A stretch of DNA of 64,000 nt from Strigamia acuminata (taxonomy: Eukaryota; Arthropoda; Chilopoda; Geophilomorpha; Linotaeniidae), in contig OX442316.1 of assembly GCA_949358305.1 (NCBI GenBank), positions 17,732,001 to 17,796,000 on the forward strand, given 5' to 3'. Position numbers and translations under genes: made by a program. Positions 30,001-45,000 of the stretch are shown one piece after another. Position 1 is the first letter of the stretch. The number at the start of each line of letters is the position of its first letter. The notes beneath the pieces were generated by a model that saw only the letters and a list, made by a program, of their open reading frames with translations, did not search any database and had not been told where the DNA came from.

Positions 30001-33000
30001 GGGCGGAAAAATAGCGGCTAATGGGAAAAGAATTTGCACATTAATTTTAATGAAACAACAAGAAGAACAAAAAAGTCGAGTTTGAGTTTTATTTTGTGTA
30101 ATTAACTGAAATGTCTTACTCACGTCCACGCGTTGCGAAATCGTAAACTTCAGTTTGAGAGCCGGCTGAGTTGTGCGCGGTGATTCTGACGTTGTAGCCA
30201 ACACGAGACTCCAGATCTGGGATTAAAAAAGCGTCGCGTTGGGGTTTCACGTTGTTCGAGACGAGGACCCAATTCGAGCTCGATTTTGCTTTGTATTCGA
30301 CGATGAAATACAGAATGGCACATCCACCGTCGTCCCATGTGTTCAAATTCAGCGCCACGAACTCCGCGTTTGGGTAAATTAATTGTTCCTTAGCGGGTGC
30401 CGACGGTGCTGCAACACAAAGAGCATTCAAAACAAAATGCATTTACAAGAGTTTTAGTGAATAAATGCATGTTTAGGCACAAAAATGCACTTTTTAGGCA
30501 TCCAAGAGCTATTTTTATGCTCAAAAATGCTCTCTAGGCACAATCAAATTTTTATGCATAAAACTGCATTTTTTATGCACAAAACTGCATTTTTTTATGC
30601 ACAAAACTGCACTTTTTATGCACACAACTGAATTTTATGCACAAAACTGCAATTTTTTATGCACAAAACTGCATTTTTTATGCACAAAAATCGACTTTAT
30701 GACTTTATTAAGCTGTAAGAATGTTCGGAACAGCAGACAAAAAAGTGGTAAAATAAAAGAAATCGTTAATTAATTTTTCCTGGCGTCCCCGATTAATTTG
30801 GCGAATAAATTGACGATTTCTCAAGCGCACCTGATCCCTTTGTCTTGACAGACGCGATTTCCGAGGGCTCCCCAGCCCCAATGACATTGGCGGCACTCAT
30901 GTACAGTTGGTACCTCGAACCGCACCATAAGTTATTGAGCACATGCGATCTACGATCAGCATCTAACTGGATCTCTTCCCATTCCGCGTAATCTCTCTTG
31001 AATGTGAGGGAGTAGCCTGAATAAAGGGGACGTTAATCAAAGCCAAATCGATTTTCCTTTTTTCTCTTACCCGTGATGGCACTCCCTCCATCGGGTCCGG
31101 GTTTCCAATGAATAGTCACCGAACTCGACGTGGCCGAAGACACTGCAATGTGGGGAGGAACCGGCGGCGCTACACAAAAAAAAAATTAAAATTTTTTTTG
31201 AAAATTTGTATTAATTAATTTATTTTTACCTTGGACCAAAATGACGTAAAAATTGACGTCGGATCCGTGCCCGTTCTCGACGCGGCACGAAAAATTGCCC
31301 GAATCGGTGAGTTGCACGTTGCGCACCAGCAGACTCCCGTCCGGTTGCAGTTGGTAGCGTTCGATTTGCGGCAACGGCTGACCTCTGTCTCCAAAACGAA
31401 CGGAAATCATTTAAAAACAAATACAAAAATTGATTTGATTCTCGCTTCATTACCCGACGTTCCAGACACGCGTCGGAGGAGGGATCCCCACGACATCGCA
31501 CGCCACGTGCACGTCCTCCTTCCACGCGACCACCACGGACGACCCGAACGTCACGATTTTGGCCGCGACCTTCGGAGTGAGGGTCACGCTCACCATTTTG
31601 GTGCTCTGCCCCTCGCCGATGGACGTCGACGACGTCACCCAGAACTCGTAGCGGTGATTTTTGCGCAAACCCGTAAAATCGTAGCTCAAGCGCGACCCGG
31701 AAACGATCGTTTTGGTCGTGTTCTAGAAATTATAAATTAAAAAAAAATTAATGTTAATTTTATAACTTTTTTAAAATTTTGTTAATGACCTCTCGGTCCT
31801 CTTCGATGGTCCGAATGTAAACGGTGTAGCGAATGATGATCCCGTTGGGCTGCGACGGAGGTAACCACGTGAGTAGAATGGAATCCTCGGACGCAACGAG
31901 CGCTTTAACCTTCTCCGGAGACTCGGGCACTGGAATAACGGGATTGTAAACGGAGCAATTATCGTCCGCTTTATTTAGCTTACCGTCTTCAAACGTCTGG
32001 CACGTGATTACGCCGCTTTTGACGCCGTCGCCCACGCGCGTGAACGCGAGCACTTGAATCGAGTAATTCTGAAATTTCACTAATCCGTGCAGAATCGTTT
32101 CGAGGGACGGTGTTATCTTCGTCTCCATTTCCGAACTGTCTGTAGAAATAAATAAAACCGGTGCTAATTGCTAACCAACGCAACATCAGAAAATTGAAAT
32201 AATTTGTTTACCACGTGCGTACGTCGACGCTTGAACGTGGCGTTTTTGTGCGTGGATTTCGCGGTACAACAATTTGTAGCCCTGCAGAATCCCATTGACC
32301 GATTGGGGGGACGGTGGCGCCCAAGTCACGTGGATGCTCTGCGACGAGTGGGCCGAGCAGCGAACATCATCCGGCGCCCGACTGGGAACTAAAACAAAGC
32401 AAAAACGCACAAAATCAACGCCAGTTTCCTCCAACTTTGCCAACTTTGGTGAAATTTTTATTTCTCGACGCCGTGTTGGCACGACTCCCAACCAAACAAA
32501 CACAAAGTGCAACTAGCAAATCGATATGTATATTTTTCAAAAGTATTATTCCTCATTCTCACCCTCTTCGGCCGACGAGGCGGTGATGGGGTCCGAGAGG
32601 GGCCCTGGCCCGATCCTGTTGTAGGCCTGCACCACAATGTCGTACTTGGTGAAGGGTAAAAGACTGCGCAGTTCCAATTGCGCGCTGTCTGAGCTCGCAC
32701 TCTCGACGGCTTTGAACAGAAAGTTCTCGCTCGAATCCTGGACTTTGTAGCCGACATTGTAGCCGAGAATTTCGCCGTGCCATAAATCCTTTTGCGGTGC
32801 CTGCAACGAAACACGAGAGCGCACAGCTAAAAATTAGGCTTAAATTCTGCTCCATCGATTCGGAGGGAGTGAGGAGCGAGGGGGGAGTATATCAACGTCT
32901 TTTTCTGTATACTGGTATATCCACATCACCTGGTTATCTCTCACGATACCACCTTACAGATGCCAATACTCAACGAACCACAAAAAGTGGAAAAAAGAAA

Positions 33001-36000
33001 GAAAAAGAAAGAAAAGTTTTTCGTGTTTTTTTTTTAAAATTTTTTTATTTACCTTCCAGGAAACTTTAAGGCACTGCGGTTGCGTGGCTTCGATGAGAAT
33101 GTGCGTGGGTGGCGCGGAGGGAGCTAAAGAAGATGTATTTGTAAATGATTTCAATTGATCTGCTCAGGCATTGTGCGCGTCGGCATCACCTTCTTCCGCG
33201 GTGCTAATCACCACCGTTTCGCTCGGTTCACTCACGCCGACCTCGTTTTCCGCCAGCACACGAAACGCGTATTTTGTGGCAGGTAACAAACTGGACACCA
33301 CTGCACTCGTCACTCTTCCAATCACGGTTTCGTTGGCGGAACCTCCGGTCCAATCGGCTGCAAAACAATTTAATTGCTTAACTTAACCCGTGTGCAAAAA
33401 GTGATGATGTTTACAGCTGATTTGTCAGCCGTTTTGATGTTTTTATAGAAAAGAACGAAGCTTTTGTGTGCAGTAATCAAGCTGGCGGTGACTGTTTGTA
33501 GTGGTAATTCTATAAACAGCCACAAACCATCGTAAAAATCTGCAAAAACAGAAAGAACGACTAAAGATTACTATTGTTCTTAATGTTTCTGATATTTTAC
33601 AACCAAATTGTTCTAATGCTTCCAGCTGAAGCACCCCCAATTTTATTATGTCGTTAGAAGTGGGTCTTAACGTAATTTACGTAATATATATTGAGAAAAT
33701 TGGTCCGAAAGAGAATCTTATAGATCTCGGTGTCCTGAATCGGGAAAAAAATTAAATCGATATTCACGGACACACATTTGGACGTCAAGTGCGCGTACTT
33801 ATACGGAGACCTGGATTACAAAGTCTACACGAACATTCCACAAGGTTTGGAAAAATCACCAAATGCCAAACATCGCAAATTTATACTCGCAAAGCCGCAA
33901 ACTAAACTCCAACCAGACAAAATCGAAATAACTTGTCTTGGGTTTTCGCAAGTGCCACACGCAACCCAACAGAGAAGTAAATAAGAAAGAAAGCTTACCC
34001 AACACGTGTTTATATTGTACGATATACTTGGCCACTTGGCTGTTTCCGTCGTAGGGTTGCAACCAGGCCAAGTTGACGGAGCGCGCGTCGTAGTCCTCGA
34101 CATTGACGGAACGTGGCGCTTCGGGTGGCTCTGAATAAGAAATCAATCAAGTCAGGAGTTTTCATCGAGTCGGGAAAGGCAGGTGAAAGAAGACGAAGCA
34201 GAAAAGAAAAGAAAAGAGCGAGTGCAAACAAGCGCCAAGCATCAAACACAGCTCGGCTTGTTTCTCAATTCGCGGCCTCCAATTAACGAGGCAAAATGTT
34301 GGCAAATGGCCAAGATGGGTCCCGCAGGAGAAATCTCTTCGGCGCAGCGGAATATCTTCCAAACGAGTGAGTCATGGGGAGAGAGAAAGAGAGACGCGAG
34401 ATTTAATTCCCCCCTTTTGCGTTTCTTATGTTGGATGTGAGAAAGCTCTTCGGGCTACTTGGATGGGCTCCCGGGGGAACCGTGTTGCTCAATTCCCCTC
34501 GTTTCTCCTCTTAACAAGTCAGGTCGTGCCAGTGACACGAGTGTCAATCTCCATCAGCCAATCAGCGTCACGACATTTGTCTTGGCAGGAGGACACAAAT
34601 TGTGGGTGGGGGGTCCATCTCACCACACCCCGGTCTCACGCAACCCTTCGTTCCCGTGCCCCAGCCCGAGCCAAAACGAAAACGAACACGAGAAACGAGC
34701 AATCGAGAAATCGAGTTGGCGGGTGCCGGGTGGTGGCGCTGAGGTGAAGCTTTTCAATTTCCATTTATCAACTCGAGATTCAAACTCGGCTCGCATGAAT
34801 ATTTAATCGCACGCTTAATCAGCGATCAGTGGATTAGTAAAATACACGACCTCGATTAATTTCCCAACTTTAACGGCTCCTTCAAAACGGGCGTTAATTG
34901 GCAGTCAAACTGGCACCAGAGGTCGCGCCACGAATGCAAATAATTCATAACTCGATCAAACTACTTCCTAATACCTTGACCAATTTGCACCAAATGTCAT
35001 CTTTCGGTAGACGCATTCATTAAGTAATTTAGAACTAAACAGCATTTTATACGACATATTTAAACTGCTCGTCTCGATCTGCGAAAACTTAAAAAATGTC
35101 GGCCGATTTAGTATGTTTTTCTTCTGTACTGCCGGTCTGGTAGATTGAAGCCTAAAAACCATACCGTTCATTTTATCGATACAATCTCGAACAGATGTGT
35201 AATACCCCGTTCGCACTACAGAGGTTAAGCTAGCTTAACTCTTTAAAACTAGTCGTATAAATGTAGTGCGAACACAGCTAGCTTATCCTAAGCTAGCTTA
35301 TCAGTTTTGAAACTAGATATAATTATCTGCTGCCCAGAACGCATTCCCATTGCAGGGCAAACCATCATGGCTCCGTAAATAATTTGGCTTCTGAATTTAG
35401 GTGAATGTGCGCAATTTTTACTTGATTTTTTTTAAATTGCAGATTCCATAATTACATTCAATAAAATTTAATTTGTTGGCATTAACTATTCCTGGTAATG
35501 TCTGGACTTATTGCTGAGTAGTGTCTGGATGAGCCTTAAATATGCTAATAGTGCGAACGGTCTGGCTTAACAACTATCGCTAGGCTAATTTTTGTTGAGC
35601 TAAGCTAGCTCAAGTTCCATCTAGCCTGTTTAGTGTGGACCTATAACCCTTTATTGTTTCCTTACCTGGTCAACTGTTGCTAAGGGGAAAATAAGGAAGC
35701 TGCATGATGACATTATAGTGATTGAATTGATAACAATACAATCCTATCTTTCATAAATTTGATTCTAACAATCATTCTAACAATTTCTTGCGGTGACAAT
35801 AAACCACAGTTTCTTCAGTGGGAATGCAAATTAAACACGACTTTAAATAAGAGTGAGCCAAGCGTTTTTTAATTCAAATTTGCCCATTATTTTCCATAAT
35901 TTGAAGCACGATGAGGCTCTCCCAATACTGCTAATGGCGGCGACGTCGAAAACCAAGTCATCCGTTAGCACAATGAATCGATTTAACATCCATCACACGG

Positions 36001-39000
36001 ATGGGAGTGCGAGTGTCGGCATTCAAAGTTCGTTTTGCCAATTTTAAAAGTCTAATTTGTTCAAAATGAAATGTAAAAGCTTCGCACACTCCCAACAGAT
36101 GGCGCTGAAGACGCAAATTGCTCGCGTTTGTTCTGCGTGATTGCAGGTTCCCTTTAAACTAACTTTGCAAGTCTATTCCGAGTTATTTGAATAATTAAAT
36201 GGCGTCTTTTCAACATTTGTTTGCATTAGTACTTAGCAAAGTCACCTTTGTTGAGATCTCGCAACTCCTTCACTACTTTATTCTTATTTCCTTTTACAAT
36301 TTATTAAATGTCACTTATCGTTTGCATTTCCTAAAAAGATTAATTTCCAAATTCAAAAAAAAAAGAAAGAAAGAAAAAAACACGTCTTAACTGATCCTAA
36401 TTAAATTCAACGAGTTGAGCGTGTTTTTCCTTTAAAAAATAGCGTAATTAGACATTCCACGTAACTGTCAAGATCTGCACTTTTTTAAATTAGATAATAA
36501 ACTCAAAGTTAACTCGTAGTTGAGAATTTTACCACAAGAGTCCAGTGTTGCCTCGACAACCGGTAATATTTCACGACCCATCAAAAAATCGTTCAAAATT
36601 TAATGACGAAAATGTTCGCTCAGAATTTTTTCAATTATTTATTTATTGCAAAATAAAAATAAAAATAATTTTCCCCGTGAAAATTTGCATGTTTAATCGA
36701 CATTGACTTCGCGTCGCAACTGATTAATACGATTTGGCTTGGAAAGCAATCGTGCGGTCAATGGCAGCGGTCAGTGCGAGACACCGCACCTCATTCACGG
36801 TGAACGAAAACCGGCTACAGCTTTGATGGAGGCCAGATACCACGTGTCACTCGCCGACAGACTCGCCGACATCTCCAATTCTCGATGGCGCGTATAATTA
36901 AGACGAGACAAGTCGAGCTGGAGCTGCACAGCGTTCCGTTGGCACGAAATTAGAGAGTTTAAAGCGAGTCCAAATTTAATGTCAATGAATTTGAGATGTT
37001 TCCGGTTATCATAATGGATCTTGTCGAGTGCGAATCGGGAAAATTGACACGACGCTTCGTGGTAAATTGGGGAAAAGAACAAAACTCGCTCATCGAGTGA
37101 AAAGTTCTTTTTTTAATTTTTTTTTAAATTTTTTTAAATGATTTATTTGGTTTTGTTATTTATTTTTGTTTATAAATTAGCGTTGATTTGGAGTGCCGCT
37201 AATGAGGATCTGGAAACATGTTTGAAGCGGGATCAATATCTTTGCTTTAACAAGACAAAATATTCCCACAAAAGAGGATTAGTCGACATAGAGTTCTCGG
37301 AGGATAACATGCACTTGCAATAAGTTTGGGCTTCGTTAAAAAAGGCATAATGGCCCATTATTTTCAATTTCTTAATTGGATGCAGCTAATTGAAAAAAGG
37401 TATTAACTATAAATCATTTTTTTTTTAAATTCTAGTACTGCGGAGTAAAGTTATGTTTTATTATTTATTTTTTTAATCATCGTTTTCCTTGAAGCGTTTG
37501 AAAAAAATCAAGAAAGTAATCTTTTATCAATCAAAATTAGAAAAATTTGATGAAAATTTATCACTTTTCCATCAAAATTGAAAAGATTTGATGAAAATTC
37601 ACCACTTTTCCATCAAAATTGGAAAGATTTTATGAAAAATCATCATTTTTCCCACAAAAATGAACATTTATCTCGAAAAACGTTCATTTTCGTGACAAAT
37701 TATCATTTCTCCTAAAAAATTTATTTCGCAGCTACTGATTAAAAAAAATGAACACATCAAAAAGCCCTCATTTTTCTTTAGATTAAATACGAACGGCGCT
37801 CAAACCAACCACCTTAAACCCTATTTCTGTGCCACCATAACCGTCTCCAAAGACGAATTCGGCACTTTTATTAGCCTGAAGTATTACACCTCACCTCCCC
37901 CTCGAATGGCCTCTTTCGACGCCAATTCTATCCCCTGATGACTTCCAAACGCAACTATAACCCCACAGCCAATCAAACAACCCCTTTTCTTCTCTAAATT
38001 CACTTTATTAATTATTTTCAATACCTTGGATGGTCAAATGAATGACGGTCGAGTCTCGGCCGTGTGGGTTGGTGGCGGAACACGAATAAATGCCCGAATC
38101 GCTTCGTTCGCTTCTAGTTACGATTAATTCGGTAAGAAATCCATGTTTGGTCGACGTTTCCTTGACTTTATATCTGCAGATTAGCGAGTAATCGTATTAA
38201 TTGATGGTCCGACGCTCGCAATTCGACGTTTGCATGTACCGGGGTCTCGCAGTCGGGTCGATGGGATGCGAATTGACGCTCCAACTCACTTTGATGGGCG
38301 CATCGCCTTTCGCGTTGCATTGAAGTCGCACGTTCTCGCCTCTTTTTGCCGTCTGGTTGCGACTGCGCACTTCCAGCTGCACCGGAACTGTCGAGATTAA
38401 AAAGAGAGAGAGAGAGAAAGAGAAAAATTATTTTTCATTTTTCGAGAAAAATTCACATGTTTTTATTGCATTTTTTGTTTACGGTGAATTGCGATATTAA
38501 AATTCCAATATGTTTGCATTATGTGCGAGGCGATCGTATCATTTTTTGCTCGGAGAATAAAGGTTACGGTATGTAAAGTAAAAGGAAAGGAAAAGAGGTG
38601 AAGTGGAAAGTGGAAGAGACTCGAATATCACGTCGCCAAAGCGAAGCTTCCAGATAAAAATAATGCATCGCCGAGCAAGCACAAGCATATAATATAAATA
38701 TAAAATATGTATTGTAAAAGCAGGGAAATTTAAATGGAAATAACTGGCCGAGAAAAAACGAAAAAATATTTAAAAATGTATGATAAAAGTACCATCAGGT
38801 GTATAATGTTTGAATATTTCATCTGGTTTCATTGGAATGTGATATTTGTGTAAATATTTTCTATTTTTCATCATATTTGTTTATATTCAACATGGCGACG
38901 AAAGGGATTGCTCGTTTCAAAAATCAAAACCCGATTATTTCGTAATTCCGTATGGTGTTATAGCATTCGTGAAAGAAATGCGATAAATTAAAACGTCATT

Positions 39001-42000
39001 ACACGCTACACAAAAATCAACATTTCGTTATTATTTGTAACATTCGTGATAAAAAAAAGATAATTTATGACGTCATAACGTGTTATTTAATTTTACCCAT
39101 CCCATCTTTAATGCACGAGAGCATATTTCAAAATTTATTAACTTCTGCAACACGAATTATGTAATTCGTGCAATCCATAACAATTTAAAAACAAAACGGG
39201 CAATAATTCCATGACGTCAGACACACAAAGTGTAAATATAGGAATTTTGTTTGACAACAGCCATTCGTTAAGTGCGAGAGATCTAATGGCCGCTGTCGCT
39301 ATCAATCTTCATTACGCAAAAATAAAAAATAAAAAAATAAAAATAAAAAAATAAAAAAAATAAAAAAGAATTCTTTAATTTCAGCAAAGTCGAGTTGAGC
39401 AGATTAACCGTATGCATCTTTCCCGCAGAGAAGCGATTTTGACGTGCACGTTAATTTAGCTCACTCACTTTATACGAATCGATAAAATTCCCCACCACTT
39501 TATTGCCCCTCAGTTTAATCAATAATCTCAAACCGCGACCGGGTGGCGTCCAAAAGACACTTTTACGACGACCCTGCAGATAAAAGAGCAATTGCACCTT
39601 CGCCGGCTCGTCTCAAAAGGTGACTAACAAGTTGTTGCGAGATAAACAAAACGGGCGTCGCCATGGCAACCAGATAAATCTCGCTAATTGTACGAGCAGT
39701 TCGACAAAGGCGCTTTCTTTTCCATCTTTTATTTGCACGTCGATTGGCGGAGCGCCTTTTGGTCTTTCACGTTGCGGGCTTTTGTTTGCGACGCGTGCGA
39801 AATGAAAAGAATTCTTTTGCATTTTCAAAGCTTTGGGGTTTGGTCTGTCGGTAGACGGACGACAAGACTCATTTGTCAGTTAAAAGAGGCAGCAAATTGC
39901 TTTTGTTGCTGCTACAAATGCACTTACCATGGACATCGAGGAAAAACACTTTGCTCAAGCCTTCGCCCACCTTGCTGTTTGCTTGGCACGAATAGTAACC
40001 TCGGTCCACTTCACGAATGCTGGAGAGGATTAGGGATCCGTTGGCTAGGATGTTCACGTTGCCGCCATTGCCAAGAATTTCTCGGTAGTCGGAGGGTAAC
40101 TCTCCTAACAGTGATAGAAATTACAATTCAAAGTATTAATAAATTTATAAAAATAAATTAAAGCAATTTACGGTGATATTTGTTCCGAAAATTCGAAATT
40201 CGACGTCGAGAACGAAGAAAAGAAAGAAAGCCATTTTGTATTTTGTGGTCACAAGATGGCGGTGGCGCGTGGATCGGCGTGTATTTTTAAAATTTTTAAC
40301 TAAAAATTTTAAATTTTATATCGTTTATTATTTAATCTTTTTCTTTTATAATATTTGAGGGGAGTTTTGTTTTAAATTTGTAAGTGTTGTAAATTTTTAA
40401 CAGCTACGGCGCTACGGGTATACGACGCCATTATGCCGCGTAAGCCTAACACTCACGCACTGAACAACAGGTAATTTAATAAATTTACACGTATTTGCTT
40501 TATAACTTCATTGATTTTATTCGAAATGTTTTTCATATTACTTCTAGATGTATAAATACCTGGATTTGGTCTGAGGACGGCTTGTACTGTGACTTGACAA
40601 ACAACAACATCAACTTATTAAATAAGTGACCGAGGGAATGGATTTCTTCCCAATCCTCTCACATATAAATGGATGGATGGGGGGTCATTCGGTCTTATCT
40701 CCCTAAATTAAATTACCCGGGAGCCAGGATCTACCTCATCAGGAAGTCGCTCGGATTTTCATTTCCCCGACTCGAATTACCGGACAAAATGGATGAAATG
40801 TACAACGGATAATTGGATGTATTGTATACGAGAAATAATTTAATTTTTGTTTCATCGTGATTTATTTCGTGTAGTATTCATCATGAAAGCGCAACAAATG
40901 ATGAAAAGCGCTTTGATAACCGACGAGCGGATATAAATCAAGCGAATTTGCAACCCGAAACACGCCAAACACCGAAAACAGTAAGAAAGTGTCACATTTC
41001 TCTCATTTTTATTCCCAACAAGGAAATTCTATAATGTCAGTCAATTTGATCGCTGCCATTAACGTGATGAAAAAACTTGAGATTTTTATTTTCTTTTTTA
41101 TTTTTCCATACCTCATTAATCGTGCAACTTAACACACCCAACTAAATTGCCGTCGTTTGTCACTCATTAAGCATTGAAATGAGTGAAAAGAGTAAAAGAG
41201 TAAAAGAGCACATTCGACAACAACACGGGTAAATATTCACGGCTGTTTGATCAATTTCCGGTTGGCAGGTGCAGAGTTTCCTGGAAAATTCGCGGGAATT
41301 TGACAGGTTGTGGAATTCTGGTTTGTTGTACGCATGCGCCGTTGCTTTAAGCGTTCATTCGTATGTAAATAATAGCAGGAGCCGTCGCCAATCTGCTCGA
41401 GCAACACAAGTTGCTATTTCCTTATTTAAATTAACTCTGTGTGCTCGAGATGCAGATGTTACTGAGACGCCACCTGCGGGTTAGTTTCATTGCGCAGGAA
41501 AAAATAAAGAAATTGCAGCGGGACGTGTTTAAAGTGTTAAAAAAATGGGGAGAATTGAGATGGTTCTTCTGTGGCTGCACAACTTTTTACGTTTTCTTGT
41601 CTTTTTAATTCCAATTAGAATCTTTTCATCGCTTCATTTAAATGTTTGACTCGGGGAAGAGGAATTGTGGTGAAGTTTAAATAACCTCAGACTATATATG
41701 TAAATTGTAAAGAAGTTTTATCTAACTTAAGCTTCTTCATCTTCTTTTTTTAAAATGTTTTTATTTCTCACTGGGGAACGAATTTTGCTTAAATTGGTCT
41801 AATTTCTACATGGAATTAAATGAATCAAACGGTAGAATTATATTCATAATTTGATAGTAGAAAGTTAAACTGATGACGATCGTAAGACCGAAAAGGCCTT
41901 TGGTGAAAAGTAATTTCTTGTTTTGTTTAGTTTAATATTTGTTTAATATTATTCCAATTCTTAAAAGTGAAACAAAACTAAAAACAATTTGGGAGCCAGC

Positions 42001-45000
42001 ATGTATATTTTGCAAATACGAGCTAAGAAATTCAGTCGCCAGGTATGAATTTTCAGGCGTCGTGGTGACCGAGCGCGATTAATCGTGAATTTTGGCGGGA
42101 GATTTGTGGATGGGTAATGCGGCTTTAGGATATTTGACTGAAGCATTGCGAGTGTTTTCGTCACAGACATGGGAATGTGTTTATCTATGCATGATAAAGT
42201 TTGTTTCCTCTCGAGAACTTTAATGGCTGATGTTGTTTGAACCACAAAATGCCGATGTTCTTTCATTACCGCCGAAGGAAGACACGGCTTTTGAATTTCC
42301 GTTTCTGCCTCCAGTGAAAATCTTAACACTCTTGAGCCTGGTTTCACCTCAACCTTTTAGGATAAAAGTGAAATGCGCTGCTGACCAAATTCCCAAGAAG
42401 CCAGAAATCTTCAGAGTTCTGCTTATTAGCTTCTGTGTAGTGTCTATGGCGAGTGCTTAAGGACTCTTGAACTTTTGCTGAAAATTCCCACTTGCAGTTC
42501 GAGTTGAGTTAAGCAAAAATGTAGAAATTGATGGCCGGAAGGAGACATTGGGTTAATTTGAGTTGCAGTTTGAAGATTTATGTAAAGAGTTATTTTATGA
42601 CAGAGGGATACAAGGGGTACTTGACAGGTTAAACGTTTCTTATAGTTCTCCATTTCTCATCTCGCTGTTAATGGCATACAGTCAGAAGGCCGCAGTTGAT
42701 CATTTCTCACTTGTTTGTGTGGTTTGATTGAAACATCTTGGAAGTTTTAGTTGCAATGTAGAGTTTGCAGTTTAGACTATTCAGGGCTTGTGATTGGCCG
42801 AAAATAGAAGGTGACTTTTGGAAGTAAAACTACTTGGTGTTTTTATTGCTTTTAAGCAATCCTGCTACTGCATTATTGCAAATTTAAATGCATTTACAGA
42901 GAAGCGAATGAACAAAAGGGCAACATTTAATCAACGTGGCGAAGATCGAAGTCGTTATTTTTTGCAGTTTAGTTGTGTGGCGTAAATAGTGGAAATCTTA
43001 TTGTGGACATTACAGAGTTTGTGGCAGGTACTTTTCCCTTATAAAAACTCGTGTTACGGCTGTAAATAACAAGTCTGGTGGAGCTTAATAACTGAAAACA
43101 GCTCAGCCAACCTGGTAGTTTTCCACTATTTATGTCACTGACCAAAAATTGTAATTAGCGACGACCTCAATTGCCACCATTTTTAATTGACCGCTTTATT
43201 CCCTGGAGGTGCAAAATAAATGTTAGTTTCTCTCATTGTTTTTTCTGTGAATTCACTTTTGAAGTGCTAGAAACAGAAAATTATGACGTTTACCACGTTT
43301 ACGGTATACCTTCCAAATTTATCAGTCAATTTAAAAAAATATATCTTTGGACGATCAGATGCATTGGACCAAAAGAGACACAAAGAGACAAATTTTATAC
43401 GAAAATACCTACCAAATGTTTGTCTCGTCGAGACAAACATTTTGGGCTTTTGCTGGTAATGGCTAAGCTGAGCGTAAATGCGTAAAATCGACCGTCGAAG
43501 TTTCAAAAAACAAAAGTTTGGACCATAAGGTGCACTTGCCATTTTTGGTCCACTTTTCCAAGTAGAAAAGTGCGTCTTATGCTAGGTTCCCACTTGACTG
43601 AATTCAGTCAGCAGAAATGTTTCTGAGCAGAAAATTTTCAGAGCAGAAGTTATCTAGATAAGTGAAAATGCGAATTTTTACATGATCAGTTTTCCAGAAA
43701 AGCAAAAATTTGCATTTACACTTATCTAGATAACTGCGTACAAGCGCCAACCTCCAGAAAATATCTTAATAACTATACTGTATCTTACTCCATCGGAGTG
43801 CTAGTAGTTAAATAAATAAATAAATAAATAAACGTGGTAATTGACAGTACGGCGCATTAAGTTCTATGCGGATTACTTTCTAATTCCAGTCTTTATTTAG
43901 TAGTATTAGGCCTAATAATGCTAAAATTAAGGAAATAAACAAGAATGACCTCATTAAGAAAAGTAATTGACCGAAAGCTTAGTTAAGTGCAGTTTGAATT
44001 TTTTCGTGTAAAAAAGAAGATAATTAATTATTCGGGAAAAGTGCGCACCCTGTATTGTGAAGAAGCGCTTAAATGTTTGTATCTTGGAATGGTGGTAATG
44101 AAAGCAGCAGCTCTGCTCGTTTGGCCGGTTTATTGATTGCCGGCTGTGGCTTATTGATACGGATAGGTTGGAGAAGGGATGTTTACCTACTGCTTTCGTC
44201 CAGGTGATGCTTGGTTCGGGGTATCCATCGGCCTGACAGTCCATTCTAGCAGTGGCTCCCACCAACACCTGAGTGTCTTTAGGTTCCACCAACCAACGAG
44301 GGGGCACTGGAAAAAAAATAAAAATGTTAGGGCCACATTAGGGCGAAAGGAGCAGAATGAAAAGAGAAGATCAAAGGCTTAAGGTGCACAACAAATCCTT
44401 GTAGTATATATATTTTTTGTTCGCCCTGAAAAAATCCGAGGAATAAATTCATAAACACGAGGACGGATCAGGTCGGTGCGCTGCAATAAATTTGAGGACA
44501 CGGGAGACGCTGGAGTCGAAAACAACAAGTCGTTGCTGTAAGTGTTTACATTAGATTGGAAGGCGAGTTTTGAGTGAAGAAAGGGAGTGCAAGTGGAAAG
44601 TGGGTTTGGGAGCCTATTGGAGGTGATTACCATGGACAATGAGATGGGTGGAGTGCTTGATGGACGCGGCCGCATTGTTGGCAATGCAGGTGTAGCGTCC
44701 AGTGTGCCGGTGTCTGACGTCATTGATGGTCAGAATGCTGGCATATTCGTCAAAATCTTTGATGACAATTCCCTCCCCAGACGCGATTTGTCTCCCGTCT
44801 TTGGCCCAATGAAAGTAGATGGGAAGGTCGCCCTGCGTCACGCTACAAGTCACACGTGCAACCATTCCCTCGTGAATTCCTACGGACGGGAACGAGAAGG
44901 AGGCCAACAGAGGTGGTGCTGGAAACAATCAGGATAAGCAGAAAATGGTTTTAAAAGGATTTATGACATTAATTTTCTTGTCAGCTCGTTGCAGCTGAGG

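Larger units (their letters stand above)
34131..38024 (-). other. Large intron between Ig9 and FN1 of paralogue B
   Basis: 3.9 kb. It contains a less AT-rich stretch (34.3-34.8 kb) with overlapping open frames on several strands but no domain. It also holds a foldback element near 35204-35632, a tandem repeat near 37530-37700 and the candidate secreted-protein exons at 37138-37938. The corresponding intron of paralogue A is half as long. Confidence 0.55.

Noticed and set aside
34183-34806. Overlapping frames near 34.2-34.8 kb on both strands
   Set aside because: Less AT-rich intron sequence; none of the frames carries a domain, signal peptide or splice pattern.
39620-40161. 157-codon + strand frame over the Ig8 exon of paralogue B
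   Set aside because: Antisense shadow of a real - strand exon.
44379-44937. Long frames on both strands around the Ig7b exon
   Set aside because: Only the - strand frame with Ig motifs is real; the + strand frame 44587-44937 and the other - strand frame 44379-44723 are shadows or intron readthrough.
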